From assembly GCF_008386495.1 (NCBI RefSeq), contig NZ_VTHJ01000001.1, positions 116,045-180,044 of the forward strand: a stretch of DNA of 64,000 bases, given 5' to 3'. A program made the translations under genes and the position numbers. The notes beneath the pieces are model-generated. The model made no database searches and had not been told where the DNA came from. It was given only the letters and a program-made list of their open reading frames with translations. Positions 1 to 9,058 of the stretch are shown here, piece by piece (the first letter of the stretch is position 1; each line of letters opens with the position of its first letter). The stretch is from Streptomyces tailanensis. Its GTDB lineage: Bacteria > Actinomycetota > Actinomycetes > Streptomycetales > Streptomycetaceae.

Positions 1-35
1 GGCACCACTTATCGATCCCGGCGGAGGTGAACCGC

Positions 36-260
36 GTGTACGTCTGCAGTTGCTTCGGCATCACCGAGCAGCAGGTCAAGAAGCACGCGGCGGACGGTGC
101 CTGCACCCCTCGCCAGATCGCGTCGGCCTGCAAGGCGGGCACCGACTGCGGCTCGTGCGTACGCCGCATACAGGCGATCCTGGGCAGGGGCGCGTGCCCG
201 CGCCGGGACCTGGCCGACCGGGGTGAGCCGGTTCTCACCGAGCTTGAGGAAGCGGCGTAG
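36..260 (+). CDS. bfd: Bacterioferritin-associated ferredoxin-like [2Fe-2S] protein
   Basis: A 74-residue protein of the BFD family. Such proteins carry one [2Fe-2S] cluster and give electrons to bacterioferritin so that stored ferric iron is released. The four expected cysteine ligands are present as C4-S-C6 and C38-G-S-C41, with the usual 31-residue gap. I prefer the GTG at 36 because GGAGG sits 8 nt upstream. The in-frame GTG at 27 would add three residues but overlaps that ribosome site. The gene converges on bfr, which ends 10 nt away, and that supports a shared role in iron storage. The C-terminal 25 residues are not conserved-looking. Confidence 0.88.
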   Translation: MYVCSCFGITEQQVKKHAADGACTPRQIASACKAGTDCGSCVRRIQAILGRGACPRRDLADRGEPVLTELEEAA

Positions 261-270
261 CTCAGCCCGC

Positions 271-750
271 TCAGCTCTCCGGCTGCTCGACCAGCTGCGC
301 GATGTACAGCGCCTCGCCGAGCTTCTCCAGCAGCTCCAGCTGGGTGTCCAGGTAGTCGATGTGGTGCTCCTCGTCCTTGAGGATCGACTCGAAGATGTTC
401 GCGGAGGTGATGTCGCCCTTGTCGCGCATCACCTCGACGCCGCGCCGGAGACGGTCGATCGCCTCGACCTCGATCTGCCGGTCGGCCTCGAACATCTCCT
501 TGACCGTCTGGCCGACACGGACATGGAAGAGCCGCTGGTAGTTCGGCAGCCCCTCCAGGAACAGGATCCGGTCGGTGAGCACCTCCGCGTGCTTCATCTC
601 GTCGAAGGACTCGTGCCGCGTGTACTTGGCGAGCTTCGTCCAGCCGAAGTTCTCCTGCATCTTCGCGTGCAGGAAGTACTGGTTGATCGCCGTCAGCTCG
701 GCGGTCAGCTGCTCGTTGAGGAATTCGATGACCTCGGGGTCGCCCTGCAT
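271..750 (-). CDS. bfr: Bacterioferritin (haem-binding ferritin)
   Basis: A 159-residue bacterioferritin, the normal length. It oxidises Fe(II) at a di-iron ferroxidase centre and stores ferric mineral in a 24-subunit shell. All the expected ligands fall at family positions: E18, E51, H54, E94, E127 and H130. M52 is the residue that coordinates haem between subunits. The ATG at 750 is preceded by AAGGAGCC. An 18-codon upstream extension is open but has no ribosome site and is not ferritin-like. The bfd gene converges on it. Tandem palindromic repeats at 825-858 lie upstream and may be its iron-responsive operators. Confidence 0.97.
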   Translation of the reverse strand: MQGDPEVIEFLNEQLTAELTAINQYFLHAKMQENFGWTKLAKYTRHESFDEMKHAEVLTDRILFLEGLPNYQRLFHVRVGQTVKEMFEADRQIEVEAIDRLRRGVEVMRDKGDITSANIFESILKDEEHHIDYLDTQLELLEKLGEALYIAQLVEQPES

Positions 751-824
751 CGCAGAGGCTCCTTCCAAGCGGGGGACTGGGAGGTTGCGCCGCGATGATT
801 TCACCGCCGCCGAAGATCGTCCAG

Positions 825-858
825 TAAGTGCTGGCTTAGTAAGTAAGTGCAGCCTTAG
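825..858. promoter_or_regulatory. Two tandem 15-bp imperfect palindromes upstream of bfr, possible iron-regulator operators
   Basis: TAAGTGCTGGCTTAG (825-839) and TAAGTGCAGCCTTAG (844-858) match at 13 of 15 bases with a 19-bp period. Each has TAAG/CTTA arms. They sit in the divergent region between bfr and the molybdoenzyme gene. Mycobacterial bfrB is controlled by IdeR at tandem iron boxes, so a DtxR/DmdR-type regulator is a reasonable guess. The match to the TTAGG...CCTAA consensus is only partial. Confidence 0.4.
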
Positions 859-924
859 TTTGTTTTGTCCGAGTCGGGGCGACCCTGGTCATGTGCACCA
901 CTCGGGGTCTGTCAGGATGGAGTC

Positions 925-1581
925 ATGGGTCAGCCGGTGGAACGCGAATCAGGAGATCGCGGCTCTGAGAACTCCGGGAACGCGGCACAGCCGCAGCTTC
1001 CGCCGGGACAGCGACTCCAGCGCGGCTGGCCGGTCACGCACTACGGCCCCGTCCCCAAGTTCCGCCCCGAGCGATGGGACTTCCGGGTCTTCGGCGCCAC
1101 CGCCGACGGCGAGAAACACTCCTGGACCCACGAGGAGTTCACCGCTCTGCCGTACGCCTCGGTCGTGGCGGACCTGCACTGCGTGACGAAGTTCAGCATG
1201 ATCGGCGCCGAGTGGGGCGGCATTCCGGCCCGTACGATCGTGGAGATCGCGCCGCCGGCCGCCGAGGTCACCCATGTGATGGTGTGGGCCGAGTACGGCT
1301 TCAGCTCCAACCTCCGCCTCGACGACTTCATCTCCGACCGCACGATCTTCGCCACCCACAAGGACGGCGAACTCCTCACCGCCGAACACGGCTTCCCCCT
1401 CCGCCTCGTCGTCCCACATCTGTACGCCTGGAAGGGCCCCAAATGGGTCCGGGGCATCGAGTACATGACCACCGACCGCCGCGGCTTCTGGGAAGAACGC
1501 GGCTACCACAACATCGGCGACCCATGGCGGGAACAGCGCTACTCGTACCAGGAGGAGCCGGGGGACGGGCCTGAGCTCTGA
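925..1581 (+). CDS. Sulfite-oxidase-like molybdopterin-dependent oxidoreductase
   Basis: A 218-residue cytoplasmic protein of the YuiH/MsrP-like branch of the sulfite oxidase molybdopterin fold. The single cysteine expected to coordinate molybdenum is in VADLHCVTKFS near residue 85, followed by the family segment W-G-G-I-P. There is no haem or dimerisation domain and no Tat signal, so it is a stand-alone catalytic domain. The physiological substrate of this branch is not established. The ATG at 925 follows an AGGATGGA ribosome site. A further 20 upstream codons are open but look non-coding. It is divergent from bfr. Confidence 0.88.
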   Translation: MGQPVERESGDRGSENSGNAAQPQLPPGQRLQRGWPVTHYGPVPKFRPERWDFRVFGATADGEKHSWTHEEFTALPYASVVADLHCVTKFSMIGAEWGGIPARTIVEIAPPAAEVTHVMVWAEYGFSSNLRLDDFISDRTIFATHKDGELLTAEHGFPLRLVVPHLYAWKGPKWVRGIEYMTTDRRGFWEERGYHNIGDPWREQRYSYQEEPGDGPEL

Positions 1582-1614
1582 CGCCTGATGCCGATGTGGG
1601 TGTCGTCGGCGAGG

Positions 1615-2526
1615 TCAGCCGTCCCGCAGCTTCTTCAGTCGCTCCACGTCCGCCGCGTGGCCCTGCTTGCCGCCGGGCGTCTCGATGATCAGGGGGACGC
1701 CCTCGGTGGCGGGGTGGGTCATGAGGGCGCGGAAGGGGTCCTCGCCGATGTGGCCGGAGCCGATGTTCTCGTGGCGGTCCTTGTGGGCGCCGACGATGTC
1801 CTTGGAGTCGTTGGCGTGGATCAGCTTGAGGCGTCCCTCGCCGACGGTGTCGACCAGCAGGTCGAGGGTCTCGTGCATGCCGTCGGGCCCGGTCAGGTCG
1901 TGGCCCGCGGCGAAGATGTGGCAGGTGTCCAGGCAGACGCCGAGCTTGGGGTGGGCGTCGAGTGCCTCGAAGTAGGGGCCGAAGTCCCAGGTGCGGGAGC
2001 ACAGGGAGGAGCCCTGGCCGGCGGTCGACTCCAGGAGCAGATACGGGTCGTCGTCGTGCGTCAGCTCGTCCAGCAGCGGCAGCATGTACGCGCGGACCTG
2101 CTTCAGCGCCACCGACCGCTCGCGGCCGCCCGTCGCGCTCCCGGTGTGCACGACCACCCCCAGCGCGCCGATCTCCCGGCCCCGGCGCAATGAGTGCCGC
2201 AGCGACTCCACCGACTTCTCCACCGTCGCCTCGGTGTGCGAGCCGAAATTGATCAGGTACGGGGCGTGGACGTACGCCGGGATCGACTCGGTGGCACAGG
2301 CCGCGCGGAACTCCTCGTCCTGGCGCGGGTTTCCGGCGGGCGTCGCCCAGCCGCGCGGGTTGGCGACGAAGACCTGCACGGCCTCGGCCTTCAGATCACG
2401 GGCGTACGTGAGCCCGACGGAGTTCAGACCACCGGCGACAGGCACATGACCGCCGACGGGATTGCGGGAGGGGCGGGGGAGGGTGCCGGAGGGGCCGGAC
2501 AGGCCGGGGGACTGCTGAGTACTCAC
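1615..2526 (-). CDS. nfo: Deoxyribonuclease IV (AP endonuclease, Nfo family)
   Basis: A 303-residue TIM-barrel endonuclease IV of base excision repair. It cuts 5' to abasic sites using a trinuclear zinc centre. Visible metal-site motifs are HAPYLINFGS, the segment LLESTAG (Glu ligand), CLDTCHIFAAGHD, HANDSKD and the C-terminal IIETPG. The GTG start at 2526 leaves a Ser/Pro-rich N-terminus of about 20 residues before the conserved GGHVPVAGGL. The true start could be slightly further in. No operon partner: the kinase gene upstream on this strand is separated by 275 nt. Confidence 0.93.
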   Translation of the reverse strand: MSTQQSPGLSGPSGTLPRPSRNPVGGHVPVAGGLNSVGLTYARDLKAEAVQVFVANPRGWATPAGNPRQDEEFRAACATESIPAYVHAPYLINFGSHTEATVEKSVESLRHSLRRGREIGALGVVVHTGSATGGRERSVALKQVRAYMLPLLDELTHDDDPYLLLESTAGQGSSLCSRTWDFGPYFEALDAHPKLGVCLDTCHIFAAGHDLTGPDGMHETLDLLVDTVGEGRLKLIHANDSKDIVGAHKDRHENIGSGHIGEDPFRALMTHPATEGVPLIIETPGGKQGHAADVERLKKLRDG

Positions 2527-2698
2527 CGCACCAGGGTGTCATGCGACCCGGGACACCCGGCCGGCGGATGCCGAGGGCGCCCCGAGCCCTGACCGGCGCC
2601 GGTCAGGCGCCTGTCAGCCGTGTCCGTCCGTCCGCGTCGGTCTGCCGGCGGTGGTGCTGACTGGCTTGGTCGGCCGGTGCCGGTGCCGGTGCTGTCTG

Positions 2699-2733
2699 GC
2701 TTGGCCCGCCGCGCCTGTGCCGACCGGCCAAGC
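2699..2733 (-). terminator. Hairpin downstream of the kinase gene
   Basis: GCTTGGCC (2699-2706) and GGCCAAGC (2726-2733) are perfect 8-bp inverted arms with a 19-nt GC-rich loop. They lie just after the kinase stop. There is no U-tract, as is usual for Streptomyces terminators. The rest of 2527-2801 contains short GGTGCCG direct repeats and no gene. Confidence 0.45.
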
Positions 2734-2801
2734 CCGCCGGTGCCGGTGTCAGCTGTGTAGGTCTGCCCGTCTCGGTGCTGTCCGAGCGGGTTCGCTGTCC
2801 G

Positions 2802-4724
2802 TCAGCCGATCTCGATCGTGATCGTCGAACCCTTGGCCGCCTTCTCGCCGCCGGTCACCGACTGTCCCTTGACCTCGTCCCCGAAGAGGCCGAGCAGACC
2901 TCGATCCTCCTCGACCTCGAAGCCCGCGTCCTGGAGCTTCTGGGTGGCCTCGTCGACGCTGTCGCCCACGACGTCCGGGACCTCGACCATCTCGGGCCCC
3001 TTGGAGATCGTCAGGGTGACGGTGTCGCCCTCGCCGGCCTGCTCGCCCGCACCCGGCGAATGCTCGGCGACCAGCCCCTTGTCGAACTCCGAGTTGACCT
3101 GCTCCACGGCGATCTTCACCTTCAGACCTTCCCGCTCCAGCAGGGCGGTGGCGTCCTCGACCGAGGAGCCGGACACCTCGGGGACCTCCACCGGGGCACC
3201 CCGGCTGACCACGAGCGCGACGGCCGAGCCCGAGGAGGCCTCGGTGCCGACACCCGGCTCGGTACGGATCACCTGGCCCCGGATGACGTCCTCGCTGAAC
3301 TCCCGTGTCACCAGGCCCGGTTCGAGCCCGTCGTTCTTCAGCCGGGTCTTCGCCAGGTCCAGCCGGTAGCCCTCCAGATCGGGCACCTTCACGATCTCCG
3401 GGCCCTTGGAGATCGTCAGGGTCACGGTGTCGTTGTCCCGGATCCGCTCCCTGGGCCCCGGATCGGTACGGATCACCCGGCCGCGCTTCACGGTGTCGCT
3501 GAACTCACGCTTGATGTCGACGTCGAGCCCGGCGCCCTCGATCCGCTTCTCCGCGGCCGACTCGGACACGTTCAGCACCGCCGGGACCCTCGTGAACTGC
3601 CCCGAGTTGATGTACCAGACACCTCCGCCCACCCCGAGGACGAGCAGCACGGCGGCGACGATCGCGAGCAGCCCGCGCCGGGGCGTCACAGAGCCGCGCG
3701 TACGAGCCCGCCGGGACGGCGGCGCGGGCGTCTCCAACCGGCTTGTGCGGTTCAGCTGTTCAGGCCCCGCCGCCCCCGTCCCGGGCAGGGACAACGAGCG
3801 CGGAATGACACTCGTCCGGTCCTCGGCGTTGTCGTGCCCCCCGGCTATCGCCTGCGGTGGCACCGAGTCCAACTGCGCGTCGTTCAACGCGGACCGCGCC
3901 TGACGCGTCCGGGCGAGCAGCGCGACCGCGTCGTACGGCCGCAGCTCGGGGTTGCGCGCCGTCGCCGAGGCGACCAGCTCGTCCAGCTCGTACGGCAGCC
4001 CCGGCACGGCGGCCGACGGCGGCGGCACGTCGTCGTTCAGGGCGTGGTAGAGCACCTGGGCGGGGGAGTCCCCGGAGTGCGGCTTACCGCCGGTGAGCAT
4101 CTCGTAGAGCATCACCCCGCACGCGTACACGTCCACACGGGTGTCCGTGGTGCCGTGCTCCAGCTGCTCCGGGGCGAGGTAGGAGACGGTGCCGAGGACA
4201 GCGCCCGTGGTGCTCGTGACGGTGTCCACGGCCCGTACGAGCCCGAAGTCGGCGACCTTGACCCGGCCGTCGTCTCCTATGAGCACGTTCTCCGGCTTCA
4301 TGTCCCGGTGCACGAACCCGGCACGATGCGCGGCCCCGAGCGCGGCGAGCACCGGCTCCAGGATGTCGAGCGCGGCCCGCGGCTGCAGAGCCCCACGCTC
4401 GCGCAGCACATCCCGCAGCGTGCAGCCGGCGACGTACTCCATCGCGAGGTAGACGTACGACCCGTCGGTGCCCTGGTCGAAGACCCCCACCACATTCGGA
4501 TGCGACAACCGCGCCACCGATTTGGCCTCACGGATGAACCGCTCGACGAACGAGCCGTCGGCCGCCAGCGTCGGATGCATCACCTTGAGCGCGAGCACGC
4601 GGTCGAGGCGGGTGTCCACGGCCCGATAGACCGTGGCCATCCCGCCGACCGCGATCCGCGCCTCGACTCGATACCGGCCGTCGAGCACATGGCCGACAAG
4701 CGGGTCCTGAAGGGTCGTGTCCAC
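2802..4724 (-). CDS. Membrane Ser/Thr protein kinase with four PASTA domains (PknB type)
   Basis: A 640-residue Hanks-type kinase. The N-terminal cytoplasmic kinase domain (about residues 15-275) has the glycine loop GGMATVYRA, catalytic lysine in ALKVM, HRDMKPEN, DFGLVRA and APEQ. One transmembrane segment near 345-365 is followed by four extracellular PASTA repeats. PASTA domains of PknB-like kinases bind peptidoglycan fragments and lipid II, so this kinase probably senses wall status and phosphorylates division and wall proteins, several of which are encoded in this window. I chose the GTG at 4724 because a TACACT -10 hexamer ends 7 nt before it, which suggests a leaderless mRNA. An in-frame GTG at 4754 has no spaced ribosome site. 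Confidence 0.95.
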   Translation of the reverse strand: MDTTLQDPLVGHVLDGRYRVEARIAVGGMATVYRAVDTRLDRVLALKVMHPTLAADGSFVERFIREAKSVARLSHPNVVGVFDQGTDGSYVYLAMEYVAGCTLRDVLRERGALQPRAALDILEPVLAALGAAHRAGFVHRDMKPENVLIGDDGRVKVADFGLVRAVDTVTSTTGAVLGTVSYLAPEQLEHGTTDTRVDVYACGVMLYEMLTGGKPHSGDSPAQVLYHALNDDVPPPSAAVPGLPYELDELVASATARNPELRPYDAVALLARTRQARSALNDAQLDSVPPQAIAGGHDNAEDRTSVIPRSLSLPGTGAAGPEQLNRTSRLETPAPPSRRARTRGSVTPRRGLLAIVAAVLLVLGVGGGVWYINSGQFTRVPAVLNVSESAAEKRIEGAGLDVDIKREFSDTVKRGRVIRTDPGPRERIRDNDTVTLTISKGPEIVKVPDLEGYRLDLAKTRLKNDGLEPGLVTREFSEDVIRGQVIRTEPGVGTEASSGSAVALVVSRGAPVEVPEVSGSSVEDATALLEREGLKVKIAVEQVNSEFDKGLVAEHSPGAGEQAGEGDTVTLTISKGPEMVEVPDVVGDSVDEATQKLQDAGFEVEEDRGLLGLFGDEVKGQSVTGGEKAAKGSTITIEIG

Positions 4725-4838
4725 GCAGGTGAGTGTACGAGCCGCCACGGACACCCCGCCGGGTTCTGCGCCCGGCGAGACGGACTGCAGCAGACCTGTG
4801 ACCGGCGCTCCGCGGTGGTGCCGGGTGCCCAGGAACTC

Positions 4839-4921
4839 GGTGGGTGCGGTTCGTTGGCGGCTGCGGTGGGTGGGGGCAGCGCCCCTGGATGGGGGAGGGA
4901 CGGGTAGGGGCGGCGGGGGCT
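4839..4921. repeat. GC-rich intergenic sequence resembling a dispersed Streptomyces repeat
   Basis: This stretch between thiG and the kinase gene contains the GGGGCAGCGCCCC hairpin (5-bp arms) and a G-rich run. From memory, very similar sequence recurs between genes in many Streptomyces chromosomes. Only one copy is in this window, so repeat status cannot be shown here. Lying directly after the thiG stop, it may act as a terminator. Confidence 0.35.
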
Positions 4922-4929
4922 AACCAAAC

Positions 4930-5727
<798 letters not shown>

Positions 5728-5955
5728 TCAGCCTCCTTGGACGGCGGTGAGGACCTCGACCCGGTCCCCCTCGGAGAGGACGGTCGACGGCCACTGCGCG
5801 CGCGGGACGACGGTTTCGTTGAGCGCGGCGGCAACCCCGGAGGGAGACGCGGTGAGCGTCGAAACGAGCGCGTCGAGGGCGGTGCCCGGAGCAACCTGCC
5901 GCCGTTCCCCGTTGACGAAGACGGTCATGACGTGGGTCGTGTCCATCGCGCTCAT
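5728..5955 (-). CDS. thiS: Sulfur carrier protein ThiS
   Basis: A 75-residue ubiquitin-fold sulfur carrier ending in Gly-Gly. The C-terminus is adenylated and converted to a thiocarboxylate that donates sulfur to ThiG. Its ATG overlaps the thiO stop (ATGA), which supports the start at 5955 and translational coupling. An internal ATG nine codons in, at MTVFVNGERR, begins the conserved core and is the alternative start. A ThiF-type adenylyltransferase is not in this window. Confidence 0.95.
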   Translation of the reverse strand: MSAMDTTHVMTVFVNGERRQVAPGTALDALVSTLTASPSGVAAALNETVVPRAQWPSTVLSEGDRVEVLTAVQGG

Positions 5956-7154
5956 GCGGGCTGCTCCGTGAGTTCCCTGAGGTTCCCGAGTCCCTGTGAC
6001 CCGCTGCCCTGGAACCGCAGCGGCGTGAAGTCGCGGGCCTCCTCCGGGAGTTCCCCGGTGGTCAGCACCTGCGCCATGACGTCGCCGGTGACCGGGGTGA
6101 GGAGCACGCCGTTGCGGTAGTGGCCGGTCGCCAGGAGGAGGCCGTCGAGGGCGGTGGGCCCCAGGAGCGGCGCGTTGTCGGGGGAGCCGGGGCGCAGTCC
6201 CGCGCGGGTCTCGGTGAGCGGGAGTTCGGTGATCCCGGGGACGAGTTCATGGGCGTCGCGCAGCAGCTCGTACACCCCGCCCGCGGTGACCGTCGTGTCC
6301 CAGCCGAGTTCCTCGCTGGTCGCGCCGACGACGAGTTCGCCGTTCTCGCGCGGCACCAGGTAGACGTGGCTGCCGCGGACCAGCGCGCGCACTGTGCGGC
6401 TCAGGAAGGGCGCGTACCGCTTCGGCACGGTCAGCCGCAGCACCTGCCCCTTCACCGGCCGTACCGGTGGCAGCACCTCGTCCGGCACGCCCGCGAGCCG
6501 TCCGCTGAGGCTGCCCGCGGCGAGGACGACCTGCCCGGCGGCCAGCAGAGTGCCGTCCGCGGTGCGCACCCCGGCCGCCCGCTCCCGGGCCACAGAGAGC
6601 TCCTCGGCCCAGGCCCGGCGGAAGGAGACCCCGGCGCGCTCGCAGGCCGTCACGAGGGCCCTGGCGAGCCGCCTCGGGTCGATCTGGTGGTCGCCGTCGA
6701 CCCGCAGCCCGCCCCGCACGCCCGGCGCCAGCATCGGCTCCAGACGGCGGCAGTCACGACCGTTCAGCCACTCCGACGCGAGGCCCGACCGGCGCTGCAG
6801 GGCGTGCAGTTCACGCAGATGGGCGCGGTCGTCGGCGTCCCGCGCCACCGCGAGCGTGCCGGACCGGCGGTAGCCGAGGTCCAGGCCCGTCGCCTCGGTC
6901 AGCTCGGCCGCGAAGTCCGGGTAGCGGCGCGCGGACTCCAGGTTGAGCCCCAGCAGCGTCTGCTCGCCGTAGTGCAGCTCGGTGACCGCGGCGAGCATCC
7001 CGGCGGCCACCCGCGCGGCCCCGCCACCGGGCTCGGGATCCACCACGGCCGTGGTGAACCCGCGCTGCGCGGCCCGCCATGCCGTGACGAGCCCGATGAT
7101 CCCGCCCCCCACGACGAGGACGTCCGACGTGCCTGATGTGTGCGTACGCGACAT
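5952..7154 (-). CDS. thiO: Glycine oxidase ThiO
   Basis: A 400-residue FAD-dependent amino-acid oxidase of the DAO family that oxidises glycine to the imine used by ThiG. This is the oxygen-dependent route to dehydroglycine. The Rossmann motif VVGGGIIGLVTAWRAAQRG is near residues 13-31, and the C-terminal substrate and FAD motif GLRPGSPDNAPLLG is present. The ATG at 7154 follows the GGGAGGGG ribosome site at the 3' edge of the TPP riboswitch. Open frame upstream of it is the riboswitch itself. It is first in the operon with thiS and thiG. Confidence 0.95.
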   Translation of the reverse strand: MSRTHTSGTSDVLVVGGGIIGLVTAWRAAQRGFTTAVVDPEPGGGAARVAAGMLAAVTELHYGEQTLLGLNLESARRYPDFAAELTEATGLDLGYRRSGTLAVARDADDRAHLRELHALQRRSGLASEWLNGRDCRRLEPMLAPGVRGGLRVDGDHQIDPRRLARALVTACERAGVSFRRAWAEELSVARERAAGVRTADGTLLAAGQVVLAAGSLSGRLAGVPDEVLPPVRPVKGQVLRLTVPKRYAPFLSRTVRALVRGSHVYLVPRENGELVVGATSEELGWDTTVTAGGVYELLRDAHELVPGITELPLTETRAGLRPGSPDNAPLLGPTALDGLLLATGHYRNGVLLTPVTGDVMAQVLTTGELPEEARDFTPLRFQGSGSQGLGNLRELTEQPA

Positions 7155-7163
7155 GGGCGTCCA

Positions 7164-7262
7164 GCCCCTCCCTTCGCCGGCATGACCCGGATCAGGTTCG
7201 TACGGTCGGAGGCCGCCAGCCTCCCTCTCAGCCCGGTGCGTCCGGGCTCCCGCGAGTGCTCT
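7164..7262 (-). promoter_or_regulatory. TPP riboswitch (THI element) controlling thiO-thiS-thiG
   Basis: On the minus strand the element shows the conserved aptamer strings CTGAGAGG, GAACCTGATC, GGGTCATGCCGG and CGAAGGGAG in order, with the variable P3 stem between. Ligand binding to thiamine pyrophosphate stabilises this fold. The closing segment GGGAGGGG is also the thiO ribosome site, 10 nt before the ATG. This fits translational repression by direct sequestration and needs no separate expression platform. Confidence 0.95.
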
Positions 7263-7272
7263 ACGGTGGCCC

Positions 7273-7300
7273 ACCCTAGCCTCTGCCGTTTGCCTCAGTA
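7273..7300 (-). promoter_or_regulatory. Possible promoter of the thi operon
   Basis: A TAGGGT -10 hexamer (7273-7278, minus strand) lies just before the riboswitch, with TTACTG 17 bp upstream as a weak -35. This would start the transcript a few bases before the aptamer. Confidence 0.4.
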
Positions 7301-7315
7301 AGGGAGCCTCCGCCC

Positions 7316-7696
7316 ATGGTCCGCTCGCTCGACGGTCTCGTCCTCGCCCCCGTCGCGGACCAGGCTCCAGGTCAGGTCGGCACCCGCACCCGGTTCGCGT
7401 ACCACGAGAAGGACGGCGAGATCTGGGCCGAGTACGCGGGCGGCGACGTCGTACGCGGTCATCTGGTCGGTACGCGCGCGGGGGACCGGCTGGACTTCCG
7501 GTACGTGCAGCTGAAGACGGACGGGACCACCTCTTCCGGGCACTGTGTGTCTCTCGTCGTCGAACTGCCCGACGGGCGGGTCCGCCTGGAGGAGACCTGG
7601 GAGTGGGAGTCGCAGCCGGGCAGCGGGACGAGTGTGGTGGAGCAGGTCGACGAGGCCGGTGAGGGTGTGCAGGAGTTCACGTGGCACGACCACTGA
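7316..7696 (+). CDS. Conserved protein of a family often mislabelled N-acetylglutamate synthase
   Basis: A 126-residue protein predicted to be mostly beta strand, with the pattern FAYHEKDGEIWAEYAGGDVVRGHLVG followed by LDFRYVQL and LEETWEWES. I recognise this as a small soluble family that databases sometimes call N-acetylglutamate synthase. Nothing in the sequence resembles a GNAT acetyltransferase, so that name should not be trusted. A lipocalin-like ligand-binding barrel is one possibility. The ATG at 7316 is preceded by AAGGGAG at a long spacing. It is divergent from the thi operon. The next gene's promoter overlaps its 3' end. Confidence 0.8.
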   Translation: MVRSLDGLVLAPVADQAPGQVGTRTRFAYHEKDGEIWAEYAGGDVVRGHLVGTRAGDRLDFRYVQLKTDGTTSSGHCVSLVVELPDGRVRLEETWEWESQPGSGTSVVEQVDEAGEGVQEFTWHDH

Positions 7697-7721
7697 CTGA
7701 CCATTCGTCAGTGTCTATGGT
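7693..7721 (+). promoter_or_regulatory. Promoter of a leaderless flavoprotein gene
   Basis: CTGACT (7693-7698), a 17-bp spacer and TATGGT (7716-7721) lie 6 nt before the GTG at 7728. Transcription would start at the start codon. Confidence 0.6.
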
Positions 7722-7727
7722 GATCAG

Positions 7728-8954
7728 GTGAGCGAGCAGACGCAGGCACCGGGACGGACCGCACGGCGGGTCGTCGTCGTGGGCGCGGGTATGGCCGGGG
7801 TGCAGACCGCGGTCGCCCTGCGGGAGCAGGGCTTCGCCGGCGACGTGACGCTGATCGGCGCCGAGCCGCACCAGCCGTACGACCGGCCGCCGCTGTCCAA
7901 GGCCGTGCTGCTCGGCAAGGCCGAGGGCTCCGCCTTCGACGTCGACTTCGAAGCGCTCGGCATCGAACTGCGACTGGGCCGCGAGGTGCTGGGCGTACGC
8001 CCCGGCGACCACGAACTCGACACGGCCGCCGGACCCGTCCCGTACGACCTCCTGGTCCTCGCCACCGGTGCGGAACCGATCCGGCTGCCGGGTACGGAGG
8101 GCGTGCCCGGCGTGCATCTGCTGCGCACACTGGACGACGCCGAGCGGCTGCGGCCCGTACTGGCCCGGCAGCACGACATCGTCGTCGTGGGCGCGGGCTG
8201 GATCGGCGCGGAGTTCGCGACCGCCGCGCGGGAGGCGGGCTGCGCGGTCACCGTCGTCGAGGCGGCCGACCGCCCGCTCGCGGGGGCGCTGCCCGCGGAG
8301 GTGGCCGCGCCGATGACCGCCTGGTACGCGGCCGGCGGGACCACACTGCGTACGCACGCGCGCGTGGAGCGCGTCGAGTCCGGATCGGTGGTCCTGGACG
8401 ACGGCTCCCGGATCCCGGCCGGAGCGGTGGTCGTCGGCGTCGGCGCCCGCCCGGCCACGGCCTGGCTGAAGGGCTCCGGAATCGAGCTCGGCGCCTATGG
8501 CGAGGTGGTGGCCGACGACCACCTGCGTACCTCCGCACCGGACATCTACGCCGTCGGCGACTGCGTCTCCTTCCCGTCGGGCCGCTACGGCGAACGCCTC
8601 CTGGTCCACCACTGGGACAACGCCCTCCAGGGCCCCCGCACGGTCGCCGCGAACATCGTCGGCGAGACCCCCGAGCCGTACGACCCCGTCCCGTACTTCT
8701 GGTCGGAGCAGTTCGGCCGCTTCGTCCAGTACGCCGGCCACCACGCCTCCGCCGACACCCTGATCTGGCGCGGCGACCCCGCGGGCGCCGCCTGGACGGT
8801 CTGCTGGCTCCGCGAGACCCGCCTGATCGCCCTCCTGGCCGTAGGCCGCCCGAGAGACCTGGCCCAGGGCCGCCGCCTGATCGAAGCGGGCACCCGAATG
8901 AACCCGGAACTCCTCGCGGACCCGGCGAGACCCCTGAAGACAGCCGCGGCGTGA
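7728..8954 (+). CDS. Ferredoxin-reductase-like NAD(P)/FAD oxidoreductase
   Basis: A 408-residue two-dinucleotide-fold flavoprotein. The FAD motif VVVGAGMAGVQTAVALREQG is at about residues 16-35, the NAD(P) motif VVGAGWIGAEFATAAREAG is near 146-164, and the second FAD motif IYAVGDCV is near 270. The last 80 residues match a reductase C-terminal domain. This is the putidaredoxin/rhodocoxin reductase type, which passes electrons from NAD(P)H to a [2Fe-2S] ferredoxin. The ferredoxin and terminal oxygenase partners are not adjacent, so the substrate system is unknown. The GTG start is apparently leaderless. Confidence 0.92.
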   Translation: MSEQTQAPGRTARRVVVVGAGMAGVQTAVALREQGFAGDVTLIGAEPHQPYDRPPLSKAVLLGKAEGSAFDVDFEALGIELRLGREVLGVRPGDHELDTAAGPVPYDLLVLATGAEPIRLPGTEGVPGVHLLRTLDDAERLRPVLARQHDIVVVGAGWIGAEFATAAREAGCAVTVVEAADRPLAGALPAEVAAPMTAWYAAGGTTLRTHARVERVESGSVVLDDGSRIPAGAVVVGVGARPATAWLKGSGIELGAYGEVVADDHLRTSAPDIYAVGDCVSFPSGRYGERLLVHHWDNALQGPRTVAANIVGETPEPYDPVPYFWSEQFGRFVQYAGHHASADTLIWRGDPAGAAWTVCWLRETRLIALLAVGRPRDLAQGRRLIEAGTRMNPELLADPARPLKTAAA

Positions 8955-9058
8955 CCGCCCCGGCCGAGACCCGCTGTCGGTCCCGCCGGGACCCCTGTCC
9001 GCCCCGCCGGAGGCGTCTCGGCTACCCACTGTCAGTCCCAGATGGCAGTCTTGGTGAC

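Noticed and set aside
7155..7274. Forty-codon N-terminal extension of ThiO
   Set aside because: It translates the TPP riboswitch. The family N-terminus begins at 7154.
7316..7696. Annotation of the 126-residue protein as N-acetylglutamate synthase
   Set aside because: There is no GNAT fold or acetyl-CoA motif; the name appears to be a propagated database label.
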